Shown here piece after piece: positions 25,338 to 33,673 of a DNA stretch of 53,000 nt. The translations under genes were made by a program, and so were the position numbers. Numbering within the stretch: the stretch's first letter is position 1; each line of letters begins with the position of its first letter. The stretch comes from Microbacterium sp. Leaf159 (GTDB lineage Bacteria; Actinomycetota; Actinomycetes; Actinomycetales; Microbacteriaceae): contig NZ_LMOU01000001.1 in assembly GCF_001423615.1 (NCBI RefSeq), positions 1,784,822 through 1,837,821 of the forward strand, in the 5' to 3' direction. The notes beneath the pieces are model-generated. The model ran no database searches. It was given only the letters and a program-made list of their open reading frames with translations, and had not been told where the DNA came from.

Positions 25338-26365
25338 GATTCGTCCCTCGCCTCGATGAGCTGGCGTCTCTGTCTGACCGCGAGCACCCGGTCGAGCACG
25401 ATGGCCCCGATGATCAGCACACCCACCACGGCGCGCTGCCAGAAGTCGGGGATGCCGAGGATGGGCAGCGCACGGTTGATGGTCATCAGGAGCATCGCGC
25501 CGATGGCCGCTCCCCAGACCGTGCCGACACCGCCGGTGATCGCGATGCCGCCGATGACGGCTGCACCGACCGCATCCAGCTCCCAGCCGCTGCCGGCCTG
25601 CGAGCTGATGGATCCGTAGCGAGCGGCATAGAAGACACCGGCGAGACCCGCGAGTGCGCCCGAGAGGATGAACGCCGAGAGCACGCGGCGAGTGACCTTG
25701 AGACCGTAGAGCTCTGCAGCCGACGGGTCGGAGCCGATCGCGTAGTACTCGCGGCCGCCGCGGGTGTTGCGCAGGTACCAGGCGGCCATCGCGAGCACGA
25801 TCACGGCGATGATCGACAGCACCGGGATGAACAGGATCTGCTGGGTGCCGAGAGCGAGGAAGTCCTTGGGCATGTCGGAGGCGTTGATGCGATCGCTGCC
25901 CGTCCACAGCACGTTTATGCCTCGATAGGCATACAGCGTGCCGAGCGTGATCACCATCGCCGGCACCTTCGCGAATGCGACCAGGGCGCCGTTCACGAGA
26001 CCGAGGAAGGCTCCGAGCAGCACGGCCGCGATCACAACGATGACGATCGGGATTCCCGGGACGTCGACGAACAGGCGTCCGGTGAGGTAGGCCGTGAGCC
26101 CCATGACCGAGCCGACCGAGAGGTCGACGTTGCGCGTGATGATCACGATCGCCTGGCCGACCGCGACGAGCATGAGGATCGACGGCGTCAGCAGCAGGTC
26201 GCGCCAGCCGTCGGAGCTGAACAGGAAGTTCGGGTTCTTGACGGTGGCGGCGATCACGACGAGCACGAGAGCTGCGAGGATGCCGAACTCACGCGCGCGA
26301 CCGATGCCGCCCGGCTTCTTCGAGATCGCCGGAGCGGCGGCCGCCGGCGCGGTGGTGAGGCTCAT
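25334..26365 (-). CDS. rhaP: Sugar ABC permease, CUT2 family (rhamnose importer, first permease)
   Basis: A 343-residue CUT2 permease. An Ala/Pro-rich start is followed by about ten membrane segments; NVDLSVGSVMGLTAY and VIGGIAITGGVGTVWGA are the family motifs. ATG 26365 overlaps the ATPase stop, and its stop overlaps the next permease, so the four genes form a tightly coupled operon. Confidence 0.85.
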   Translation of the reverse strand: MSLTTAPAAAAPAISKKPGGIGRAREFGILAALVLVVIAATVKNPNFLFSSDGWRDLLLTPSILMLVAVGQAIVIITRNVDLSVGSVMGLTAYLTGRLFVDVPGIPIVIVVIAAVLLGAFLGLVNGALVAFAKVPAMVITLGTLYAYRGINVLWTGSDRINASDMPKDFLALGTQQILFIPVLSIIAVIVLAMAAWYLRNTRGGREYYAIGSDPSAAELYGLKVTRRVLSAFILSGALAGLAGVFYAARYGSISSQAGSGWELDAVGAAVIGGIAITGGVGTVWGAAIGAMLLMTINRALPILGIPDFWQRAVVGVLIIGAIVLDRVLAVRQRRQLIEARDES

Positions 26366-27891
26366 GAGTGCAGCTCCGATGAGTGAGTGGCGGCGAACAT
26401 GACGTTCTCGCTGGTGGCGTCGTCGCGGGAGATCTCGGCGGTGATGCGGCCTTCGCGCATGACCAGCACCCGGTCGGCCATGCCGAGGACCTCCGGGAGC
26501 TCGGACGAGATCATGAGGATCCCCAGCCCTTCGCCCGCGAGCTGCGAGAGCAGTCGGTGCACCTCGGACTTCGTGCCGACGTCGATGCCTCGCGTCGGCT
26601 CGTCGATGATCAGGACCCGCGGGTCGGTGGCCAGCCACTTGGCCAGCACGACCTTCTGCTGGTTTCCTCCGGACAGCGTGGCTGCCACGGTGTCGAGCGC
26701 GTGGGTCTTGACCTCGAGACGGGACGCCCACTCCTTGGCGGCGCGGTTCTCGATCCCGCTGGTGATCAGGCCCCACTTCGACAGACGCCGACGGATCGCG
26801 AGGGTGATGTTGCCCCCGACGCCCGCATCGATCACGAGCCCCTGCTTGCGGCGGTCCTCCGGCACGAGCGCGAGGCCGCTGCGCATCGCGGCGGTGGGAT
26901 TGCGGCGTGCGACGGCCGAGCCCAGCATCCGCACCTCGCCCCCGCTGTACGGGTCGACGCCGAAGATCGCGCGGGCGACCTCGGAGCGGCCTGCTCCGAC
27001 GAGGCCGGCCAGGGCGACGATCTCGCCCGCTCGCACGGTGAACGAGATGTCGTGGAAGACGCCGGGACGGTTGAGGCCTGTGACCTCGAGCAGCGGCTCA
27101 CCGATCACTGCGTCCTGCTTCGGGAAGAGCTCGGTGACGTCGCGGCCGACCATCTGCCTGACCAGGTCGTCGACCGTGGTCTGGGCGATCGGGGTCGTGT
27201 CGATGTAGGCGCCGTCGCGCATGACGGTGACCGTGTCGCACAGATCGAAGACCTCGTCGAAGCGGTGCGAGATGAACAGGATCGCTCGCCCCTCGTCGCG
27301 GAGGCTCCTGGCGACGGCGAACAGGCGGTCGACCTCGACGCCGCTGAGGGCGGCGGTCGGCTCGTCCATGATCAGCACGCTCGCATCGAGCGAGATCGCC
27401 TTCGCGATCTCGATGATCTGCTGGTCGGCGATCGACAGTCCCTCGGTGATCCGATCGGGGTCGAGCGTCACGCCCAGGCGACGGAAGATCTGGTCGACCT
27501 CGGTGCGCATCGCCTTGCGGTCGATGCGGCCGAGGAAGCCGGTGGGCTGGCGCCCCATGAAGATGTTCTCGGTGACCGAGAGGTCGGGGAACAGCGTCGG
27601 CTCCTGGTAGATCACCGCGATGCCCGCGGCCTTCGACTGAGCGGTGCTGGTGAAGTCGACCTCTTCGCCGTGCAGGCGGAAGTCACCGGAGTCGCGGCGG
27701 TAGAGACCGGCCATGATCTTCACGAGCGTCGACTTGCCTGCGCCGTTCTCGCCGATGAGGGCGTGGATGGAACCGGGGCGGAGCGTCAGGCTGCCGGAGC
27801 GGAGCGCGACGACGGGGCCGAAGGACTTCACGACCCGATGCAGCTCGAGCGCGGTGGGGGGAGCGCTGCGGGCGGAGGCTGCGTCTACCAC
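26362..27891 (-). CDS. rhaT: Sugar ABC importer ATPase, duplicated ATP-binding domains
   Basis: A 509-residue CUT2 ATPase with two tandem domains. The first has Walker [10 protein letters not shown] near residue 47 and Walker [11 protein letters not shown]; the second has the usual degenerate loop GLVGAGRSE near 292 and Walker [12 protein letters not shown], with signature LSGGNQQKV. It powers uptake through the permeases at 25334 and 24285. It is the first gene behind the operator-controlled promoter at 27940-27994. Confidence 0.88.
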   Translation of the reverse strand: MVDAASARSAPPTALELHRVVKSFGPVVALRSGSLTLRPGSIHALIGENGAGKSTLVKIMAGLYRRDSGDFRLHGEEVDFTSTAQSKAAGIAVIYQEPTLFPDLSVTENIFMGRQPTGFLGRIDRKAMRTEVDQIFRRLGVTLDPDRITEGLSIADQQIIEIAKAISLDASVLIMDEPTAALSGVEVDRLFAVARSLRDEGRAILFISHRFDEVFDLCDTVTVMRDGAYIDTTPIAQTTVDDLVRQMVGRDVTELFPKQDAVIGEPLLEVTGLNRPGVFHDISFTVRAGEIVALAGLVGAGRSEVARAIFGVDPYSGGEVRMLGSAVARRNPTAAMRSGLALVPEDRRKQGLVIDAGVGGNITLAIRRRLSKWGLITSGIENRAAKEWASRLEVKTHALDTVAATLSGGNQQKVVLAKWLATDPRVLIIDEPTRGIDVGTKSEVHRLLSQLAGEGLGILMISSELPEVLGMADRVLVMREGRITAEISRDDATSENVMFAATHSSELHS

Positions 27892-27939
27892 TGGCTTTCC
27901 TCTCCGTTGAGGGGGATGATGATCGGAATGAACTTTACC

Positions 27940-27994
27940 TGAATCGATTCAAGCTCGTTTCAGGCTAGTGTATGTGATGCCGGTCTCAGGTCAA
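27940..27994 (-). promoter_or_regulatory. Promoter and perfect operator of the rhamnose importer operon
   Basis: Minus strand: -35 TTGACC (27994-27989), 16 bp spacer, -10 TACACT (27972-27967). Downstream is the perfect palindrome TGAATCGATTCA (27940-27951), and a further TGAAACG half-site lies between. The divergent LacI gene starts at 28042, so this region may also control that regulator. Confidence 0.8.
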
Positions 27995-28041
27995 CCCCTG
28001 ATGCCGAAGCGTGATCCGCCCGACGACGAGAGGACAGCCGA

Positions 28042-29049
28042 ATGCCGATCAGCATCCGCGATGTCGCGCTCCGTGCGGGCGTCTCGGTGGGCACGGTGTC
28101 GAACGTCCTGAACCGCCCTGACGAGGTCTCGAGCGACTCGGTCGAACGCGTCACCCAGGCGATCGAAGAGCTCGGCTACGTGCGCAACGACGCGGCCCGC
28201 AAGCTCAGAGCCGGCGTGAGCACGACCGTCGGATTCGTGGTGCTCGACGGACAGAACCCGTTCTACAACGACGTGGTGCGCGGCGCGGAGGACGAGGCGT
28301 CCAGCCACGGCATCGCGATCCTCTACGGCAACACCGACGACGACCCCTCGCGCGAGAAGGTCTACCTCGACCTGTTCCGCGAGCAGCAGGTGCGCGGACT
28401 GCTCATCGCCCCGTACGGCGACGTCATGACGCAGCTGCGCCGGTTCCGCGCGAGCGGCATCGCCACCGTGCTCGTCGACCGGTTCAGCGCCGACAGCGGA
28501 TTCTCGTCGGTCTCGGTCGACAGCGTCGCCGGCGGCAGATTGGCCGTCGAGCACCTGATTGAGGGCGGGCGCAGACGCATCGCCTTCGTCGGCGGCCCCT
28601 TCGACATGCGCCAGGTCACCGATCGTCTCGCGGGAGCCCGTGCGGCGGCCGAGAACGCGGCGGTGCACGTCGAGCTCGAGGTCGTGCCGACGTCGGCGAT
28701 GACCGTCGAAGAGGGCGTCGCCGCCGGTGCGCGCCTGCTCACCCGTCCGCGGCGCGAGTGGCCGGATGCGCTCTTCGCCGCCAACGATCTGCTCGCCCTC
28801 GGGCTGCTGCAGTCGCTCGTGTCGGGCGGTCGTGTGCTGGTACCGGACGAGATCGCGCTGATCGGCTTCGACGACAATCCGTTCGCCGCCGCGGCCGCGG
28901 TACCGCTGTCATCGATCCGCCAGCCCAGCCGCATGATCGGCCGCACCGCGCTGCGCATCGTGCTCGAAGAGGCGGCAGACCCCGAGAGCATCCCGCGGCA
29001 GACCGTGTTCCCGCCCGAGCTGATCGTGCGTCGCTCCACCGGCGGCTGA
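28042..29049 (+). CDS. LacI-family regulator, probable rhamnose repressor
   Basis: A 335-residue LacI-family protein: helix-turn-helix ISIRDVALRAGVSVGTVSNV at residues 3-22, hinge helix NDAARKLRAG, then the sugar-sensing domain. It is divergent from the rhamnose importer, whose promoter carries TGAATCGATTCA. The same palindrome type lies before the rhamnose catabolic operon and the RG enzyme, so it is the best candidate for their common repressor, released by rhamnose or a derivative. AGAGGAC precedes ATG 28042. Confidence 0.9.
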   Translation: MPISIRDVALRAGVSVGTVSNVLNRPDEVSSDSVERVTQAIEELGYVRNDAARKLRAGVSTTVGFVVLDGQNPFYNDVVRGAEDEASSHGIAILYGNTDDDPSREKVYLDLFREQQVRGLLIAPYGDVMTQLRRFRASGIATVLVDRFSADSGFSSVSVDSVAGGRLAVEHLIEGGRRRIAFVGGPFDMRQVTDRLAGARAAAENAAVHVELEVVPTSAMTVEEGVAAGARLLTRPRREWPDALFAANDLLALGLLQSLVSGGRVLVPDEIALIGFDDNPFAAAAAVPLSSIRQPSRMIGRTALRIVLEEAADPESIPRQTVFPPELIVRRSTGG

Positions 29050-29094
29050 TCCGACGCCGTCTTCCCCGGCCGACCTCGGCGGCTCACGCACATC

Positions 29095-29163
29095 TGCATG
29101 CCGAGAACACAGGTGCATGCCGAGATCGGCCTTTCCGGCATGCATCCGCCATCTGAGCATGCA
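29095..29163. repeat. Four 12-mer units at exact 19 bp steps
   Basis: TGCATGCCGAGA at 29095 and 29114 (forward) and the inverted forms TTCCGGCATGCA at 29133 and TCTGAGCATGCA at 29152 are each exactly 19 bp apart. The array sits between the convergent ends of the LacI gene (29049) and the M24-like gene (29207). Related units occur at 128 and 22971. It is not a classical terminator and has no coding potential. Confidence 0.75.
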
Positions 29164-29206
29164 TTCGACGCCCAGCCCCGCGATAAGACCCGCGATAGAC
29201 CCCCGA

Positions 29207-30250
29207 TCAGCTTTCGTACGCCCTCGCGACCGGCCGCCGCAGCCCTTCGTATTCGACCGAGGGCCAGCGCTCGTCGACGGTCAGCACCTCCCAGCCCGTC
29301 TCGGTGCGCAGCATGGTGTCTTCGACTTTGCGGCCCCGCCCGGTCGGATTCCAGGCGAACGCCTGATTCTCGACGAGCAGATCGGTAGTGGATGCCGTGG
29401 CACGCGGGTCGCGTCCGGCATATCCGGTCGGCCCGCCCTGGTGATGGTGCTGCCATTCGTCGGCGTCGAACCCGAAGCGCGCGTACGCTGCGATCCCCGC
29501 CGCGAACGCCTCGTCGAGGCGCGCGCCCGGTGCCGACGCGTCGAGGAACGCACGCTCGACCCCCAGAATCGGCTCCTCGTCGACCGATTCACCGACCCAC
29601 CGGGTCGCGTTGGCGATCAGGCCGTCGCGTCGCCCGCACACGACGATCATCGCGCGCTCGCCGAGCACGCCGGCGGTCGGAAGCGGATGCCGGAACCCGC
29701 CACGCTCGGCGCCGGCGACCAGCACGACGAGCGGGTCGATGCCCCGAGCGATCAGCTCTGCAGCGGCGACGGCCGCGACGGCGCGCTCGCTCTGCGCCGG
29801 CGAGACCCGAGCGAGGACATCGGTGAGCGTCTCGGCCGTCTCACGCCCGAGCGAGCGATATCTCGCACGCTCGGCCGGCAGCATCCGCGCCCGTGCCGCG
29901 CGTAGCTGCGTGGCAGCATCCGCCTCGGCGACCCCCGCCATCTCGGCGGCGGCGACCGCCGGCGGGATCCACCAGGGCACTCGCACGATGCGATCGGCGT
30001 CCTCGGGCAGCAGCTCTTCGGCGATCATCCGGTCGGCCTCGTTGTCGGCGACATAGAGCACGTCCCCGCCCTCCTCCGCACGCACGGCGAGCACCGGGGG
30101 CCCCGCAAGCGACACGTGGGTGCGCACGCCCTCGAGGTACCACGACACCGCCTCATGCGACGCCAGAACGAGCGCTGCGCCGCCGAGCTCCCGCCGCACT
30201 CGGGCGACACGATCCTGCTTCTCGATGCGGTCCTCGGATGCTCCGACCAT
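29207..30250 (-). CDS. M24-family (Xaa-Pro peptidase/creatinase fold) protein with altered metal site
   Basis: A 347-residue protein with an N-terminal creatinase-like domain and a C-terminal pita-bread fold. Of the five metal ligands of active M24 peptidases, the DxTR Asp is Asn214 (ANATR), the first Asp position reads VCGRR (Cys205), and the EPG Glu is Asn (WNPTG). A His cluster (HHHQGG) and the last Glu (VEDT) remain. It may therefore be a metal-free C-N hydrolase such as creatinase, or a variant subfamily, rather than a peptidase. ATG 30250 follows GGGGAGAG. It is divergent from the LacI gene at 30325 with a LacI operator between. Confidence 0.8.
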   Translation of the reverse strand: MVGASEDRIEKQDRVARVRRELGGAALVLASHEAVSWYLEGVRTHVSLAGPPVLAVRAEEGGDVLYVADNEADRMIAEELLPEDADRIVRVPWWIPPAVAAAEMAGVAEADAATQLRAARARMLPAERARYRSLGRETAETLTDVLARVSPAQSERAVAAVAAAELIARGIDPLVVLVAGAERGGFRHPLPTAGVLGERAMIVVCGRRDGLIANATRWVGESVDEEPILGVERAFLDASAPGARLDEAFAAGIAAYARFGFDADEWQHHHQGGPTGYAGRDPRATASTTDLLVENQAFAWNPTGRGRKVEDTMLRTETGWEVLTVDERWPSVEYEGLRRPVARAYES

Positions 30251-30262
30251 GCGACTCTCCCC

Positions 30263-30285
30263 TGCAAAACGTTTTCTCGTAGTAT
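30263..30285. promoter_or_regulatory. Divergent operator and -10 box between M24 and LacI genes
   Basis: AAAACGTTTT (30266-30275) is a perfect palindrome extended to TGCAAAACGTTTTCTC. A plus-strand -10 TAGTAT (30280-30285) abuts it, so the LacI gene is likely autoregulated; the M24-like gene starts 12 bp away on the other side. A matching site lies before the uronate operon at 31376. Confidence 0.7.
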
Positions 30286-30324
30286 GACGACAGCCGCGAC
30301 CGATCGCGGAACGAAGGGATGCTG

Positions 30325-31329
30325 ATGGCACGCGAATCCTCACGCCCCGGCATCACCGACGTCGCGAAACTCGCCGGGGTCTCACTGTCGACCGTGTCAC
30401 GGGCGATGAACGGCAATCCGACGGTCGATCCGGCACTCGCGGAGCGCGTTCAGGCGGCCGCAGCCGAGCTCGGCTACACGGCCAATCCGGTCGCCCGCAG
30501 CCTGGTGCTGGGTCGTACGCAGACCGTCGCCGTCGTGATCCCCGACCTCGAGAACCCGACGTTCCAGGCGATCCTGCGCGGCCTCAGCCGGGCAGCCACG
30601 GCCGACGGATATCACGTACTGGTCGCCGACTCGCGAGAAGACCTCGACGAGGAGCACGCACTCGCCAGGGCCACCAGGCTGCGTACCGACGGTGTGATCC
30701 TCTGCGCTCCGCGCATGCCCGAGGAGGAGCTCGCGACGCTGCTCCCCTCGCTCTCCCCCGCCGTCGTGATCAACCGCGGCCCCCAGCCGAGCGCACCGGT
30801 CGTCGGCGCGGACTACGGGTCGGGAATGCGCGAGATCGTCGACCACCTGACGTCGCTCGGTCACCGTCGGCTGCTCTATCTCGCCGGCGCCACCCGCAGC
30901 GTGACCCACAGGGCTCGACAGGATGCGATCGCGGCAGCGATCTCGCGAACGGCGGGCCTGGAGGTCGAGGAGATCTCCGCGGGTGTCGACTTCGACAGCG
31001 GCACCGCGGTCGCCGATCAGGTGCTCGCGAGCGGCGCGACCGCCGTGATCGCCTACAACGACCTCGTCGCGATGGGTCTCCTCTCGGCGCTGACCGTGCG
31101 CCGCGTGGAGGTGCCGGGCCAGCTGTCGATCACCGGCTTCGACGACATCCCGTTCGCTGCCTACACCTCGCCGCCGCTCACCACCGCCGCCGTGCCTGCG
31201 GTCGAGATCGGCGCCGCCGCCTGGGCTGCGATGCACCCTCAGCTCACCGGCGGCGACCCCACCCCGACGCTCACAGTGACGCCGAGCCTCGTCGTGCGCG
31301 GAAGCACCGCGGTCCCGCACGAAGGCTGA
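30325..31329 (+). CDS. LacI-family regulator of the adjacent uronate operon
   Basis: A 334-residue LacI protein with recognition helix SLSTVSRAMN, different from the other two LacI proteins here, then hinge PVARSL and a sensor domain (VAVVIPDLENPTFQ). I chose ATG 30325, six bases after GAAGGG; ATG 30319 overlaps that ribosome site. The gene lies just upstream of the uronate operon, 85 bp from its first start, with AAAACGTTT palindromes on both sides. It probably represses itself and that operon; the inducer is likely a hexuronate or an intermediate. Confidence 0.9.
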   Translation: MARESSRPGITDVAKLAGVSLSTVSRAMNGNPTVDPALAERVQAAAAELGYTANPVARSLVLGRTQTVAVVIPDLENPTFQAILRGLSRAATADGYHVLVADSREDLDEEHALARATRLRTDGVILCAPRMPEEELATLLPSLSPAVVINRGPQPSAPVVGADYGSGMREIVDHLTSLGHRRLLYLAGATRSVTHRARQDAIAAAISRTAGLEVEEISAGVDFDSGTAVADQVLASGATAVIAYNDLVAMGLLSALTVRRVEVPGQLSITGFDDIPFAAYTSPPLTTAAVPAVEIGAAAWAAMHPQLTGGDPTPTLTVTPSLVVRGSTAVPHEG

Positions 31330-31375
31330 GCGTCCGCATCCCGACGACTCGACATACGCCCTGTGCTATCGTCGA

Positions 31376-31387
31376 GAAAACGTTTCC
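31376..31387. promoter_or_regulatory. LacI-type operator before the uronate operon
   Basis: GAAAACGTTTCC is a near-perfect palindrome 28 bp before the first start codon, just after a possible -10 (TGCTAT, 31364-31369). It shares AAAACGTTT with 30266-30275. Confidence 0.65.
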
Positions 31388-31414
31388 TGAGTTCGAGGTC
31401 AAAGAAGGATCACG

Positions 31415-32743
31415 ATGACGAAGACCCGCTACGCCCTCGCCGGCGCCGGAGCCCGCGCCCAGATGTACATCGAGGGAATCCTCGGCACCCACCGCGACAG
31501 AGCAGAGCTCGTGGCGATCATCGAGCCCAATCCCGTGCGGGCGGCGCTGTACGCGGACCGCATCGCCGAGGTCGGGGCACCCGCTCCCCGACTCGCGACG
31601 CCCGACGAGCTCGAGCAGGTCATCCGCGACGAACAGGTCGACCGGGTCATCATCTGCTCCCGCGACGACCTGCACGCCGAGCTGATCGTCCGCTCGCTCG
31701 AGGCGGGTGCCGACGTCGTCGTCGAGAAGCCGCTCACGATCGATGCGGCGAGCGCGGCCCGCATCGAAGAGGCGGTGGAGCGCACCGGCCGCCAGGTCGT
31801 GCTCACGTTCAACTACCGCTACTCCCCTCGCAACAGCGCGCTGCGCCAGGTGATCCAGGACGGCACGATCGGGGAGGTCACCTCGGTGGACTTCTCGTGG
31901 ATGCTCGACACCAACCACGGCGCCGACTACTTCCGCCGCTGGCACCGTGAGAAGAAGAACTCGGGCGGTCTGCTCGTGCACAAGTCGAGCCACCACTTCG
32001 ACCTGGTGAACTGGTGGATCCGCTCGCAGCCGACCCGTGTCTTCGCCTCGGGCGCGCTGCGCTTCTACGGAGCCGACAACGCGCAGACCCGCGGACTGGG
32101 CGAGCGCCCCGCGCGCGGCACGCACGACGGCGGCGACCTGTTCGAGCTCGATCTCCGCACCGACGAGCGCCTCACCGCCCTCTACCTGAACGCTGAGGAG
32201 CACGACGGATACCGTCGCGACCTCGACGTCTTCAGCGAGGGGATCACGATCGAGGACAACCTCGCGCTCGTCGTCGACTACGCCTCGGGCGCGACGATGT
32301 CCTACTCGTTGAACGCGCACGCGCCGTGGGAGGGCTACCGTGTCGCGGTCAACGGCACGCTCGGCCGGGTCGAGCTCGAGGTCATCGAGCGGGGTGCAGT
32401 CCTTGCGGGCGAGGGCCTGCATCCGCACATCGACCCCAGCCTCTCGGGCAGCGACGGCACCACCTCGCTGCGCCCGGAGGGCGAGCGGCTGATCGTGCAG
32501 CGGCACTGGGAAGAGGCCTACGAGGTGCCGATCGACGGCGGCGACGGGGGCCATGGCGGCGGCGACGAGCTGCTGCTCTCGGATGTCTTCGAGGGCCCGG
32601 GAGACGACCCGCTCGCCCGCCCGGCCGACTGGACCGACGGCATCCGCTCGATCGCCGTCGGAATCGCCGGCAACCGCTCGCTCGAGACGGGGCTGCCCGT
32701 GAAGGTCGACGAGCTGGGGATCGCCCTGCTGGCACGTCGATGA
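31415..32743 (+). CDS. Gfo/Idh/MocA-family oxidoreductase of the uronate operon
   Basis: A 442-residue dehydrogenase: Rossmann start YALAGAGARAQMYIEG, EKP motif in VVEKPLTID near residue 107, and HKSSHHFDLVNWW carrying the His of the active-site helix. AAGAAGGAT precedes ATG 31415. It is first in a tight operon with an SDR, KdgD, an enolase-superfamily dehydratase and an aldehyde dehydrogenase. Oxidation of a hexuronate or a derived lactone, or epimerisation, is possible; sequence alone does not fix the reaction. A short acidic-Gly insert (GGDGGHGGGDE) near residue 380 is unusual. Confidence 0.85.
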   Translation: MTKTRYALAGAGARAQMYIEGILGTHRDRAELVAIIEPNPVRAALYADRIAEVGAPAPRLATPDELEQVIRDEQVDRVIICSRDDLHAELIVRSLEAGADVVVEKPLTIDAASAARIEEAVERTGRQVVLTFNYRYSPRNSALRQVIQDGTIGEVTSVDFSWMLDTNHGADYFRRWHREKKNSGGLLVHKSSHHFDLVNWWIRSQPTRVFASGALRFYGADNAQTRGLGERPARGTHDGGDLFELDLRTDERLTALYLNAEEHDGYRRDLDVFSEGITIEDNLALVVDYASGATMSYSLNAHAPWEGYRVAVNGTLGRVELEVIERGAVLAGEGLHPHIDPSLSGSDGTTSLRPEGERLIVQRHWEEAYEVPIDGGDGGHGGGDELLLSDVFEGPGDDPLARPADWTDGIRSIAVGIAGNRSLETGLPVKVDELGIALLARR

Positions 32744-33663
32744 GGATCGTCGTCACCGGCGGATCCGGCCGGCTCGGGCGCACGCTCGTGACGGGCCTCG
32801 CCGATGCCGGACACGAGATCGTCTCGATCGATCGCGAGCCGACGGACGACCTCGATCGCCTCGGGATCACGCAGTTCTCCCTCGACCTGACCGATGCGGA
32901 TGCCACGGCCTCGACACTCGCCGGCACGAAGGCCGACGCACTCATCCACCTGGCAGCGATCGCTGTGCCGTTCAGCGCCCCGGAAGACGTCATCCTGCGC
33001 ACGAACGGCGCTCTCGCGCAGTCAGTTCTCGGCGGAGCGGTCCGCGCCGGCATCCATCGGGTGGTCGCTGCCTCCAGCCCGACCGTGATCGGCTACGGCG
33101 CTCCACGCGGATGGACGCCGGAGCGATTGCCGCTCGATGAGGATTCGCCCACCGAGCCCTGGAACGCCTACGCCCTGTCGAAGCTGCTGATCGAGCAGAC
33201 CGTCGACATGCTGCGGCGTCAGACCGGCGACGACGTGCGCTTCGCGTCCTTTCGCCCCTGCTACGTGATCGCCCCGGAAGAGTGGGCCGGTGCTCCGACG
33301 CAACAGGGTCACACCGTGCTCGAAAGGCTCGATGACCCGGCACTGTCGGCTCCCGCCCTGTTCAACTACGTCGACGCCAGAGACGTGGCCGGTTTCGCCG
33401 ACACCCTGCTCGCCGCCCTCGATGACATCCCGAACGGCGAGGTCTTCTTCGTCGGCGCCGACGATGCACTCGCCCGTCGCCCCCTGAGCGAGCTGCTCCC
33501 CCGATTCCACCCCGGCGCCGAGCACGCGGCCAGCGCCCTGACCGGCAGCGCCCCCGCCTTCTCGTCCGCCAAGGCCGCCCGTCTGCTCGGCTGGCGCCCG
33601 ACCCGCAGCTGGCGGACCGAGCTCGCTTCCTCCACCGCATCCGCCACCGCATCCGTCTCCTGA
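32740..33663 (+). CDS. NAD-dependent epimerase/dehydrogenase (SDR), possible uronate dehydrogenase
   Basis: A 307-residue extended SDR: VVTGGSGRLGRTLV binds NAD at the N-terminus, NAYALSK holds the catalytic Tyr-x-x-x-Lys, and SSPTVIGYG carries the active-site Ser/Thr. Uronate dehydrogenases are SDRs of about 265 residues with a similar N-terminus, and the operon otherwise lacks that first step, so this is a candidate. It is longer than known enzymes and its C-terminal half differs, so a different sugar dehydrogenase or epimerase is equally possible. The ATG overlaps the previous stop by 4 bp. Confidence 0.8.
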   Translation: MRIVVTGGSGRLGRTLVTGLADAGHEIVSIDREPTDDLDRLGITQFSLDLTDADATASTLAGTKADALIHLAAIAVPFSAPEDVILRTNGALAQSVLGGAVRAGIHRVVAASSPTVIGYGAPRGWTPERLPLDEDSPTEPWNAYALSKLLIEQTVDMLRRQTGDDVRFASFRPCYVIAPEEWAGAPTQQGHTVLERLDDPALSAPALFNYVDARDVAGFADTLLAALDDIPNGEVFFVGADDALARRPLSELLPRFHPGAEHAASALTGSAPAFSSAKAARLLGWRPTRSWRTELASSTASATASVS

Positions 33664-33673
33664 AAGGCTCGAC

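Noticed and set aside
24285..25907. Longer start for the second rhamnose permease
   Set aside because: The extra 190 residues are an out-of-frame reading of the upstream permease; ATG 25337 with a 4 bp overlap is the natural start.
29095..29163. CRISPR array
   Set aside because: The units are 12 bp with 7 bp gaps and mixed orientation; CRISPR repeats are longer, spaced by about 30 bp and in one orientation.
32326..32739. Upstream extension of the SDR protein
   Set aside because: The added residues are Arg/Gly-rich shadow of the Gfo/Idh gene; the NAD-binding motif starts right after ATG 32740.
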